DNA of 64,000 nucleotides, taken from Nocardia sp. XZ_19_385 (GTDB lineage Bacteria > Actinomycetota > Actinomycetes > Mycobacteriales > Mycobacteriaceae). Of the stretch, positions 8,370 to 17,015 are shown piece by piece. Where the stretch lies: assembly GCF_015355755.1 (NCBI RefSeq), contig NZ_JACVEE010000002.1, positions 620,001 through 684,000 of the forward strand, written 5' to 3'. The position numbers and the translations under genes were made by a program. The notes under the pieces were generated by a model. That model worked only from the letters and a program-made list of their open reading frames with translations. It made no database searches and was not told where the DNA came from. The stretch's first letter is position 1. Each line of letters opens with the position of its first letter.

Positions 8370-9538
8370 CGCGGATCGAGGTAGCGCAGGAATCGCAGTT
8401 CGGGCCGGACAACCTGCCCTATGGCGTATTCGCATCGAAGCACGGGCCGTATCGCGTAGGTGTCCGGCTGGGCGATTCGGTCATCGATCTCGCTGTGGCA
8501 CTGGATGATCCGATCTTCGCGGCGGCGAGCCTGAATCCGTTCCTGGCGCAGGGGCCGCAGCGCTGGCGTGAGGTGCGCGAACGGGTGCGGTTGCTCGCCG
8601 ACAACGAAATCCCGGACGCGGCCGTGCATTCGCTCGTCGACGTCGACATGAAGCTGCCGGTACAGGTCGGCGACTACGTCGACTTCTATGCCAGCATCGA
8701 TCACGCCACCAATCTGGGCCGGTTGTTCCGGCCGGATTCCGAACCGCTGCTGCCGAATTGGCGGCATCTGCCGGTCGGATATCACGGCCGCGCCGGCACC
8801 GTGGTGGTGTCCGGCACCGATATCGTCCGGCCCCGCGGTCAACGCCGGACCGATTCGGGCGCACCGGATTTCGGACCGTCGAAACGCCTGGACATCGAGG
8901 CGGAACTGGGCTTCGTCGTCGGCGTGGGCTCCGAGCTGGGGCAGCCCATCGATATCGAGAACTTCGGGGAGCACGTCTTCGGTGTCGCCCTGGTCAACGA
9001 CTGGTCGGCCCGCGACATCCAGGCCTGGGAGTACCAGCCGCTCGGCCCGTTCCTCGGCAAGTCCTTCGCCACCTCGCTGTCGGCGTGGATAACCCCCATG
9101 GCCGCACTGGAATCCGCGCGGATTCCGCTGCCCGTCCAGGAGCCCGCACCGCTGCCCTACCTGCACGCGGCCGACCCGTGGGGCCTGGATATCGCCCTGA
9201 CCGTGCAATGGGACGGCGCGGAGGTCTCCAACCCGCCGTACTCCCGGATGTACTGGTCACCGGCGCAAATGCTGGCCCACCTCACCGCCAACGGGGCCTC
9301 GACCCGCACCGGCGATCTCTACGCGTCGGGCACCATCTCCGGCCCGGAGCCGGACCAGCGCGGTTCTTTCATCGAATTGTCTTGGGGTGGAAGCGAATCC
9401 ATTCAGGTTAACGGACAGAAGCGCACCTTCCTGGAAGACGGCGACGAAATCGTCATCACCGCGTCGGCGCCCGGCCCGGATGCCGGGCGCATCGGACTCG
9501 GCGAGGTCCGCGGTCGCATCCGGGCCGCGCACGACTGA
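8366..9538 (+). CDS. fahA: Fumarylacetoacetase
   Basis: A 390-residue fumarylacetoacetate hydrolase, the last step of tyrosine breakdown to fumarate and acetoacetate. The N-terminal SH3-like domain (about 1-110) is followed by the catalytic fold: VDFYASIDHATN (metal Asp and the active-site His), PVGYHGRAGT, DIEAELGFVVG (metal Glu residues), VNDWSARDIQAWEYQPLGPF (metal Asp), and LGKSFATSLSAWITPMAAL (catalytic Lys). The start is the ATG overlapping the hmgA stop (ATGA at 8366-8369), earlier in-frame sequence being inside hmgA. A strong stem-loop lies 12 bp after the stop. Confidence 0.94.
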   Translation: MTRIEVAQESQFGPDNLPYGVFASKHGPYRVGVRLGDSVIDLAVALDDPIFAAASLNPFLAQGPQRWREVRERVRLLADNEIPDAAVHSLVDVDMKLPVQVGDYVDFYASIDHATNLGRLFRPDSEPLLPNWRHLPVGYHGRAGTVVVSGTDIVRPRGQRRTDSGAPDFGPSKRLDIEAELGFVVGVGSELGQPIDIENFGEHVFGVALVNDWSARDIQAWEYQPLGPFLGKSFATSLSAWITPMAALESARIPLPVQEPAPLPYLHAADPWGLDIALTVQWDGAEVSNPPYSRMYWSPAQMLAHLTANGASTRTGDLYASGTISGPEPDQRGSFIELSWGGSESIQVNGQKRTFLEDGDEIVITASAPGPDAGRIGLGEVRGRIRAAHD

Positions 9539-9550
9539 ATCGGCTCGCCC

Positions 9551-9588
9551 GCAACGGCATTGGCCCCGGAATCAGGGGCTGCCGTTGC
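9551..9588 (+). terminator. Stem-loop after fahA
   Basis: Arms GCAACGGCA (9551-9559) and TGCCGTTGC (9580-9588) continue into GCCCC/GGGGC with a three-base bulge. It lies 12 bp after the fahA stop, consistent with a terminator of the hmgA-fahA transcript, although no T-run follows. Confidence 0.6.
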
Positions 9589-9651
9589 CGGTAGCGGGGC
9601 GGTAGCGTTCGGCGCCGGAAGGGGGGCCGGATCTACCAGAGAGAACGAACT

Positions 9652-9852
9652 ATGAAACGTCGTATCGCCGCCGCAGTCTTCGTGGGTGCACTGCTCGTCC
9701 CCGCGCCCGTCGCGGCAACGGCCACCGCCGCCCCCATGCTCGGGTCCTCCGAGATCGGCTGCACCAACGGTCCCTGCCCCTTCGACGCGCTCTTCGATCT
9801 GCTCGGCGCGCTCGGCACCGGCTCCGCCAAGGGCGGCAAGCCCGCCGCCTGA
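9652..9852 (+). CDS. Small secreted peptide with one Cys pair
   Basis: A 66-residue predicted secreted peptide. A Sec signal (MKRRIAAAVFVGALLVPAPV, cleavage likely after the Ala-rich ATATAAP at about residue 27) leaves a mature part of roughly 40 residues with a two-Cys motif CTNGPC, which could close a small disulfide loop, a hydrophobic helix FDALFDLLGALG and a Lys/Gly/Ala tail. I do not recognise the family; short secreted peptides of this design are common in nocardiae. It is convergent with the TetR gene, the two stop codons being directly adjacent (9850-9852 and 9853-9855). Confidence 0.65.
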   Translation: MKRRIAAAVFVGALLVPAPVAATATAAPMLGSSEIGCTNGPCPFDALFDLLGALGTGSAKGGKPAA

Positions 9853-10539
9853 TCAGGAGGCGCTAGCCGCCCGACCGGCGTCGACGACGGCGACGAACCG
9901 GATGAGGTCCCCGATCAGGATGTCGGCCGCGTCCGGGGCGCCGCCGTCGTCGTGGTGGTGCAGCCAGTCGGCGACCAGCTCGAACATGCCGCCGACCGTC
10001 GCGAGGGCGAGCGCCAGGCTCGCGCGGTCCGGGTTCGGCTCGTCCGACCACTGCCGTTCCAGGAAAGCGGCAGCCCAGCGCCGGTTGCCGCGGCGCTGTT
10101 TCTCCACAGTCGGCGAGATTCCGCCGGCTTCCCCGAAGGTGACCTTGGCCAGCCGGCGGTCGTCGGCGATGGCGTGCACGAATTCCGCCAGCACCGCGGC
10201 GATGCGCTCCGGTCGCGGCCGATCGGCGACCGTGGCGGCCACGGCCGCGACCCGATCCTGAATCTGCACCGTCACCTGTTCCAGCAGCGCGATATAGCAG
10301 GCTTCCTTGCTGTCGAAATGATCGTAGAAGCCCTTGGTCCCGACGAACGCGTGCTGACAGATCTGCTCGATCGAGGTACCCGAAAAGCTCTGCGCGGCGA
10401 ACAGTTCGGTGGCGGAATCCAGCAGTTGGCTGCGTCGTTGCGCGCTGCGCTGTTCGGCGTCGAGGCCACGGATCCGGCGCCGCGCCGGGGCCTGGTTACT
10501 GGCTGGGGCCGGCCGCGCGGCGGAGTTGCTGCGGGTCAT
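9853..10539 (-). CDS. TetR family regulator
   Basis: A 228-residue TetR repressor with a disordered Arg/Ala/Pro N-terminus (about 35 residues), then the DNA-binding domain RRSQLLDSATELFAAQSF, SGTSIEQICQHAFVGTKGFYDHF and DSKEACYIALL. The C-terminal ligand domain is generic. It is divergent from the secreted lipase gene with about 100 bp between them, which contain the dyad AACAAG-GCAT-CTTGTT. The simplest reading is that it represses itself and the lipase. The inducer is unknown. Confidence 0.85.
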   Translation of the reverse strand: MTRSNSAARPAPASNQAPARRRIRGLDAEQRSAQRRSQLLDSATELFAAQSFSGTSIEQICQHAFVGTKGFYDHFDSKEACYIALLEQVTVQIQDRVAAVAATVADRPRPERIAAVLAEFVHAIADDRRLAKVTFGEAGGISPTVEKQRRGNRRWAAAFLERQWSDEPNPDRASLALALATVGGMFELVADWLHHHDDGGAPDAADILIGDLIRFVAVVDAGRAASAS

Positions 10540-10566
10540 GACTTCGAGATTAGCGGGCCACCTTTC

Positions 10567-10582
10567 AACAAGGCATCTTGTT
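10567..10582. promoter_or_regulatory. Dyad between TetR gene and lipase gene (candidate operator)
   Basis: AACAAG (10567-10572), spacer GCAT, CTTGTT (10577-10582): perfect 6-bp arms centred in the divergent promoter region, the size and place expected for a TetR operator. Confidence 0.55.
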
Positions 10583-10636
10583 CATAATCGGAAGGTCTGT
10601 TGTAATCACTCCACGCTGATGAGGAAGAAGGCAGAC

Positions 10637-12034
10637 GTGTCAGTGATCAAAGGAGATCGGACTCGACGCGGCAGCTCGCGCGTCGTCGCGGCCATGATGG
10701 GGGTGGCCGTCGCCGTCGCAGCCACGCTGCTCACCGGCGGGGTGACCGCCGCGCCCGCCGCCGCGGTGCCGCCGCCGTCGCAAGACGCGTTCTATCAACC
10801 GCCGGCGGGCTTCGAAGCGACCGAACCCGGCACCGTGCTGAAGTCCCGGGAAGTGCGGCTCGCGGTGATCACCGTGCTGCCGCTGAACGTGCGCTCCTGG
10901 CAGCTGATGTACCGCACCACCGATCTTTTCGAGCAGCCGACCGTGGCCGTGAGCACGGTGATCCTGCCCGCCGGCGCCGATCCGAACCGGTCCCGGCCGC
11001 TGGTCTCGCTGCAGTTCTACTACGACAGCGCCAGTCCCGATTGCGCGCCGTCGTTCGTGCTGCAGCAGGGCGCGGGCCTGCCCGGCCTGGAGGGTATCCA
11101 CTCGCAGAGTGAACTGATCGCCCTCGCCGCCCTGATCAGTCAGGGCTGGGCCGTCTCCATCCCGGATTACGAAGGGCTGGAAGGACATCTGGCGGTCGCC
11201 AAGGAACCCGGCTACATGACCCTGGACGGGATCCGGGCCGCCGAGCGGTTCGAGCCGCTGGGCCTGGACGGGGTGAATACGCCGGTCGCGATGTGGGGCT
11301 ACTCCGGCGGCGGCATGGGTTCGGGCTGGGCCGCGGAAATGCAGCCGAGCTACGCGCCGGAACTCAACGTGAAGGGAGTCGCGCTCGGCGCCCCCACCTC
11401 GGACGTGGTGTCGCTGCTGCACACCAACGGGTCGATGTTCTCCAGCCTGGTCGGCATCGGCATGGCCTCGCTGTCCAAGGCCTACCCCTCCTTCAAAGAG
11501 GCCACCTACCGGCACCTGACCCCGGAGGGCCGGGCGTTCCTGGACCGCATCAACTCCCAGTGCCTGCCGCGCAACGCGGTGACCACGATGTTCGTGGATT
11601 ACCAACGGCTGCTGACGATTCCGATCAAGGACTTCCTGGCGCTGCCGGAGATCAAAGAGGTCTTCGACTCGACGGTGCTCGGCCGCAACACCCCGACCGC
11701 GCCGATCTTTCTGTACCAGGGCGTTTTCGACGAAGCGGTGCCGGTGTGGACCAATGACCGGCTGTCCCAGCAGTGGTGTGCCGCAGGCGCTTCCGTGGTC
11801 TACAAACGCGACCACCTCAGCGAGCACCTGACCCTGCCCTCGCTCGGCATGGCCGACACGTTCAACTGGCTGAAGTCCCGCCTGGCGCCGAACGCACCCG
11901 AGCAGGTGGGCTGCCGCACCGAGAACACGGTGTCCATGCTGGCCGACTTCAACGCGCTGCTCAGCCAGATCGAAATCAACCTGAACGCCACCTTCGGCGC
12001 GCTGGGCTTCCCGATCGGCCCGCGCGAACGGTGA
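10637..12034 (+). CDS. Secretory lipase (LIP family alpha/beta hydrolase)
   Basis: A 465-residue secreted esterase/lipase of the LIP family (PF03583 type). The GTG at 10637 is preferred over the in-frame ATG at 10619 because AGGAAGAAGG ends five bases before it. A Sec signal follows (basic SVIKGDRTRRGSSR, hydrophobic VVAAMMGVAVAVAATLL, then AAPAAAVPPP). The nucleophile elbow is WGYSGGGMGSGWAAE; PDYEGLEGHLAVAKEPGYM before it and YQGVFDEAVPVWTNDRLSQQ after it (acid region) are family hallmarks, and HLSEHLTL supplies a likely catalytic His. Probably hydrolyses host or environmental acylglycerols outside the cell. Divergent from its likely regulator. Confidence 0.85.
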   Translation: MSVIKGDRTRRGSSRVVAAMMGVAVAVAATLLTGGVTAAPAAAVPPPSQDAFYQPPAGFEATEPGTVLKSREVRLAVITVLPLNVRSWQLMYRTTDLFEQPTVAVSTVILPAGADPNRSRPLVSLQFYYDSASPDCAPSFVLQQGAGLPGLEGIHSQSELIALAALISQGWAVSIPDYEGLEGHLAVAKEPGYMTLDGIRAAERFEPLGLDGVNTPVAMWGYSGGGMGSGWAAEMQPSYAPELNVKGVALGAPTSDVVSLLHTNGSMFSSLVGIGMASLSKAYPSFKEATYRHLTPEGRAFLDRINSQCLPRNAVTTMFVDYQRLLTIPIKDFLALPEIKEVFDSTVLGRNTPTAPIFLYQGVFDEAVPVWTNDRLSQQWCAAGASVVYKRDHLSEHLTLPSLGMADTFNWLKSRLAPNAPEQVGCRTENTVSMLADFNALLSQIEINLNATFGALGFPIGPRER

Positions 12035-12053
12035 ACCGGCCCCGTGCCGCCAC

Positions 12054-12086
12054 TGACCCCGACCGGAACCGGACCGGCCGGGGTCA
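12054..12086. terminator. Bidirectional stem-loop between lipase and HTH genes
   Basis: Arms TGACCCCGACCGG (12054-12066) and CCGGCCGGGGTCA (12074-12086), 13 bp with one mismatch and a 7-base loop, 20 bp after the lipase stop and four bases before the stop of the convergent helix-turn-helix gene. It marks the left edge of the accessory islet. Confidence 0.6.
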
Positions 12087-12089
12087 ACA

Positions 12090-12404
12090 TTAACGGGTCA
12101 GTTCAGCGGCGGCCATCCATCGTTCGCGCCATACGTGAACATCGAAGGTTTCGGGATCGATCATGAGATCATCTCGCTCCGAGACACACCGACAAGCTTT
12201 GACGAACTGGACCACCGTCTGGAGCTTAGGAAGTCGGCCAGCATGCACCGCATTCCGCAGCGTGGTGATGCTTACAGCGTCGGCGACGGCGGCCTTCTTG
12301 AGAGCATGGTGTAGGCGTTCATAGCTGGGTTCTCCCACAGACTTACGCAGCTCGGCCAAATCGCTAGCTAGCGTTGAGATTTCGGACGGCTGACCCGTCG
12401 CCAT
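12090..12404 (-). CDS. Small helix-turn-helix protein of the actinobacterial accessory type
   Basis: A 104-residue protein consisting of little more than a DNA-binding domain. LASDLAELRKSVGEPSYERLHHAL, VSITTLRNAVHAGRLPKL and QTVVQFVKACRC followed by VWRERWMAAAEL match the pattern L..LR...G.SY..L......S..TL..A..G..LP.L..V..F..AC....W..RW, which I know from short regulators and from the N-terminal domains of actinobacterial conflict-system and signalling proteins. The ATG has an AGGAGAAG site a few bases upstream. It lies in the same direction as, and 240 bp after, the DndB-like gene; both have visibly lower GC than the flanking genes. It may regulate or partner that gene; no experiment is known to me. 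Confidence 0.7.
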   Translation of the reverse strand: MATGQPSEISTLASDLAELRKSVGEPSYERLHHALKKAAVADAVSITTLRNAVHAGRLPKLQTVVQFVKACRCVSERDDLMIDPETFDVHVWRERWMAAAELTR

Positions 12405-12646
12405 CGGCTTCTCCTGTTATTAAGGCGTCAGTCCCGCCCGGGGTGTCTACCACGCGGTCCGAAGGGTAGTGGAAAGTCTTAGTTAGAGCAACTATTTTCG
12501 AGCAAATGGACACGAATTTCTCGAGTCTCGGCAAATATATACGATCTGAGTCCGTAATCAGCTACTGCGGGGGTATGACCATCGGCAGCTGGTTGAAGCA
12601 CCAGGCGACTGCGGGGGCAGATTCAACGGCTGCGGGGACCATGGAA

Positions 12647-13906
12647 TCAGATCAGGAAGTCCGAACGGCCATGCCGGATCCACTCATATCGTGGAGATGT
12701 CGGATCAGCCAGAGCGGATGTGGTTTTCGATCCGTTATCTTTGACTCCGCCAGCCAGTGAAAAGGCCCCGCTCGCCGTGAGCTTTCCGGCAGTTCCGTCC
12801 CAGTAGCGCGCGTCCCGTTCCCAGTGCACGTCAACAAGTAGCTCCAGCATCGCGTTGACACTCAACGACTGCTGCGGATCCTTGTTCCACGAGGCAGTGC
12901 GATGCGCGACGGCACCGAGCGCCGAGAACACTGCCGGCGATGCGATTACCGTTGTCGTGCGCCGCTCGAATGCGCTAGCGAACCGTGTCAGGAGCTCGCT
13001 GAGGGCCGCTTGGATCTCTGCGAGTGCGATCTCCTCGGTGCAGCCTTCCGGGAGCGCGGGGAGGGGTCCGCTGGTCTTGTCGAATCCGGCCTTGCCGAAA
13101 ATCATTGTGATCACAAACGATCGCAAGGTCGACAAAGTCATCCATTCGGTGTCGGATGCACCGAGTTGCCGCTGGCGCACAGAAACCAGATCCTTCAGGT
13201 TGACAACCTTGGCACCGACCCGCACCTCGATCTTGTCGAGCAGCGCCAATGTGATCCTGGTCGCGACGTTGGCAGAGTCGGAGGCCAACGCGACGGTCTT
13301 ATTGGGGATTACGCCGAGCAGGTTCCGATCATGAAAAATCTGACGTGCGGCCACGAGATCCATCCCGTGATAGATCTCGACTCCGACCAACCGCCCGTTC
13401 GTCTGCTCGCTCGAAATCCCGTACGCGTCAGGATCTTCGCGCAATAGGAAGTGGGCGAGATGCTGAGTCTCAGCATCCACAAGCACGCCGCTGACGTCCC
13501 ACGGAAGATATGCGATGCTGTCGACTCCGAACGTGCTCGGCAATTGGACAACGTCGAGCGGCCTACGGACCCAGAGGGCGAAAGGAGGGGTGGCCCAGCG
13601 CTGGTCACGATCGCCCCGAAGGACTTCTGCCAGGTAGCGCGCATACGCCTTGGCGTTCTCAGCCTTCTTCGTGGACTTGATGTTGCGCTGAACTTCATTG
13701 CGGGTCTCCGCCTGATCGCGCTCGTCCTTCGACAGGAAACGGAGCGCCTTGGTGTTCTCAGCTTTGCGCGGGTCCGGCACGATGCGCGCGAGCTGCCCCC
13801 ACGGCATAGTCGTGAGCAGCCGGCTCGGGCTAAGCTCAAGTACCCGCAAGGGGTCTCCCAGACCGCGATTGATCTCGGTCGCATATTCTGTCGTCTGAAT
13901 ACTCAC
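12647..13906 (-). CDS. Solo DndB/DGQHR-like protein
   Basis: A 419-residue protein that resembles the DndB/DGQHR superfamily (ParB-related). The family core is a DG(Q/E)(T/H)R-type motif; here the matching position reads SGVLVDAETQHLAHFLL. It is followed by VEIYHGMDLVAARQIFHDRN and IPNKTVALASDSANVATRI, which match the usual '..A...F.D.N.......n.....s.d...p.t.i' block, and by LVSVRQRQLG and MTLSTLRSFVITMIFG. In Dnd systems DndB controls or modulates DNA phosphorothioation, but no dndA, C, D, E or restriction genes are nearby, so the role here is open. The start is GTG with an ACAGGGG site. Base composition is lower in GC than the neighbours, suggesting acquisition. The altered motif (DAETQH instead of DGETQR) may mean lost activity. 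Confidence 0.6.
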   Translation of the reverse strand: MSIQTTEYATEINRGLGDPLRVLELSPSRLLTTMPWGQLARIVPDPRKAENTKALRFLSKDERDQAETRNEVQRNIKSTKKAENAKAYARYLAEVLRGDRDQRWATPPFALWVRRPLDVVQLPSTFGVDSIAYLPWDVSGVLVDAETQHLAHFLLREDPDAYGISSEQTNGRLVGVEIYHGMDLVAARQIFHDRNLLGVIPNKTVALASDSANVATRITLALLDKIEVRVGAKVVNLKDLVSVRQRQLGASDTEWMTLSTLRSFVITMIFGKAGFDKTSGPLPALPEGCTEEIALAEIQAALSELLTRFASAFERRTTTVIASPAVFSALGAVAHRTASWNKDPQQSLSVNAMLELLVDVHWERDARYWDGTAGKLTASGAFSLAGGVKDNGSKTTSALADPTSPRYEWIRHGRSDFLI

Positions 13907-14037
13907 CAGCTACCCCTGTCGCATCACTGTAGGTTGCGGTCCATCCGCCGCGAGAATACAGAACTGCGGGGCCACTGCCAAGCCAAAATTCAACCCCGCA
14001 GTTATTTCCCGAGCTCTAGCTCCTCCTGAAGTTGCGC

Positions 14038-14166
14038 CTACAGACCGCTGGCCTGCAACAAAGCACACGCCGCGACCGCCAACACGGCCACGCAGACGAC
14101 TAGCCGCATAGTCTGTCCCCAACCAGTCAGAGCCTGTCGCACTGTCTTCCCGAGCTCCGGCCACAT
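14038..14166 (-). CDS. 42-residue single-pass membrane peptide
   Basis: A short reading frame with real gene features: ATG at 14166, an AAGGA ribosome binding site seven bases upstream, and a coherent product. The peptide starts MWPELGKTVRQALTGWGQTM (amphipathic, basic), has a hydrophobic segment RLVVCVAVLAVAACALLQA, and ends ASGL. One transmembrane helix with the N-terminus inside is likely. I recall similar 'GxGQTxRL' membrane peptides in actinobacterial mobile or accessory regions but cannot name a family. It lies 130 bp upstream of the DndB-like gene in the same direction and may belong to the same transcript. An alternative longer frame covers the same bases but looks less like protein. 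Confidence 0.5.
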   Translation of the reverse strand: MWPELGKTVRQALTGWGQTMRLVVCVAVLAVAACALLQASGL

Positions 14167-14487
14167 ATCTTCGTCCTTTGATCGCGCCTTCAAGGTCGAG
14201 AACCAGTGCACCACCATCGAACTCGGAAATCACCGTGGCTGTTTGCTCCTGCGCGAGGTTGCACGTGTTTGAGCGCTTCTGACGGGTTTTGATGACTTCG
14301 CCCATGAAAATCCATCAAATTCTGTCGACGCAATCACGCAGGGCCAGCTGCCGGAGGGACAATCTTCGTACTCGCTGCACCCCTGGACTGGGAGCCGGCG
14401 AGGCCAGATCTTCGGGCGATTAATTTCCGACGCTCGATCCGTCAGTACCGTTATAGGACACATGCACAAGACCGGGAGGACCCCGTC
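14167..14487. other. Intergenic region, no convincing gene
   Basis: About 320 bp between the 42-residue peptide gene (leftward) and the VOC gene (rightward). AT-richer patches occur around 14270-14335 and 14415-14465; the hexamer TATAGG near 14454 could be a -10 element for the VOC gene. A reading frame of 131 residues crosses the left part on the minus strand but has no family character. It may hold the right edge of the islet; I see no direct repeats or attachment-site structure. Confidence 0.5.
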
Positions 14488-14967
14488 ATGCAGAAAATCG
14501 TCACGAACCTCTGGTACGACACCCAGGCCGAAGAGGCCGCCGAGTTCTACTGTTCGCTGTTCCCGGACGCCAAGATCGTCGACGTGCAGCGCTACAGCGA
14601 AGCCGGCCCGCGCGAAGCCGGCCTCGTCATGACCGTCGACTTCGAACTCGCCGGCCAGCGCTTCACCGCCATCAACGGCGGCGGCGACTACCACTACACC
14701 CACGCCATGTCGCTGCTGGTCAACTGCGACAGCCAGGCCGAGGTCGACCGCCTCTGGGATGCCCTGCTCGCCGACGGCGGCCAGGAAATCGAATGCGGCT
14801 GGCTCAACGACAAGTACGGCATCCCCTGGCAGATCTGGCCGGCCGAAGCCAACGAACTCATGACCGGCGACCCGGAAGCCGTCAACCGCGCTATGAAGGC
14901 CATGCTCGGCATGCGCAAGCTCGATGTTCAGGCCATGCGCGACGCCTACGAGAACAAGGCCAGCTGA
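14488..14967 (+). CDS. VOC family protein (PhnB / 3-demethylubiquinone methyltransferase-like fold)
   Basis: A 159-residue protein of the PhnB-like branch of the vicinal-oxygen-chelate superfamily (PF06983 type). It begins MQKIVTNLWYDTQAEEAAEFY and contains FPDAKIVDVQRYSEAGP, GQRFTAINGG, SLLVNCDSQAEVDRLWDAL and GWLNDKYGIPWQIWP, which are the usual landmarks. Members are often annotated as methyltransferases but lack SAM motifs; they are likely metal-dependent lyases, isomerases or resistance proteins of unknown substrate. A GGGAGG site precedes the ATG. It stands alone between the islet and thiC. Confidence 0.85.
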   Translation: MQKIVTNLWYDTQAEEAAEFYCSLFPDAKIVDVQRYSEAGPREAGLVMTVDFELAGQRFTAINGGGDYHYTHAMSLLVNCDSQAEVDRLWDALLADGGQEIECGWLNDKYGIPWQIWPAEANELMTGDPEAVNRAMKAMLGMRKLDVQAMRDAYENKAS

Positions 14968-15110
14968 GTCCAGCGCTACTCGGAGGATCGACCCAACGCG
15001 GTCGATCCAGATCCTCGCGGGCTTGTGTGGATCGACCGGATTCCGGCATTCGGTGCATGCCGGGTGGTAGCGGACAGGTATGGTCGGGCCGAGAAACAAC
15101 TGCACACCGA

Positions 15111-16888
<1,778 letters not shown>

Positions 16889-16900
16889 GAATCACGCACC

Positions 16901-16941
16901 GAAATGCCACCGGAGACGAGTGACGTCTCCGGTGGCATTTC
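16901..16941. terminator. Perfect 18-bp hairpin between thiC and the repeat-protein gene
   Basis: Arms GAAATGCCACCGGAGACG (16901-16918) and CGTCTCCGGTGGCATTTC (16924-16941) pair without mismatch around the loop AGTGA. It starts 12 bp after thiC and ends 75 bp before the stop of the convergent gene, so it can act on both transcripts. Confidence 0.75.
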
Positions 16942-17015
16942 GTCCCCCGGGCGGGAGGTCGGTGGGGCGGCGACGATTCCGAGGGGCGCCGAAACCGTCG
17001 CCGCCGTCTGAGGGG

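Noticed and set aside
12405..12646. Attachment site or insertion-sequence remnant at the islet
   Set aside because: The region is AT-richer, but I found no tRNA, direct repeats, inverted terminal repeats or integrase/transposase text.
13910..14305. 131-residue minus-strand frame upstream of the DndB-like gene
   Set aside because: Its translation has no domain character and it overlaps the better-supported 42-residue membrane peptide in another frame. A decayed gene cannot be excluded.
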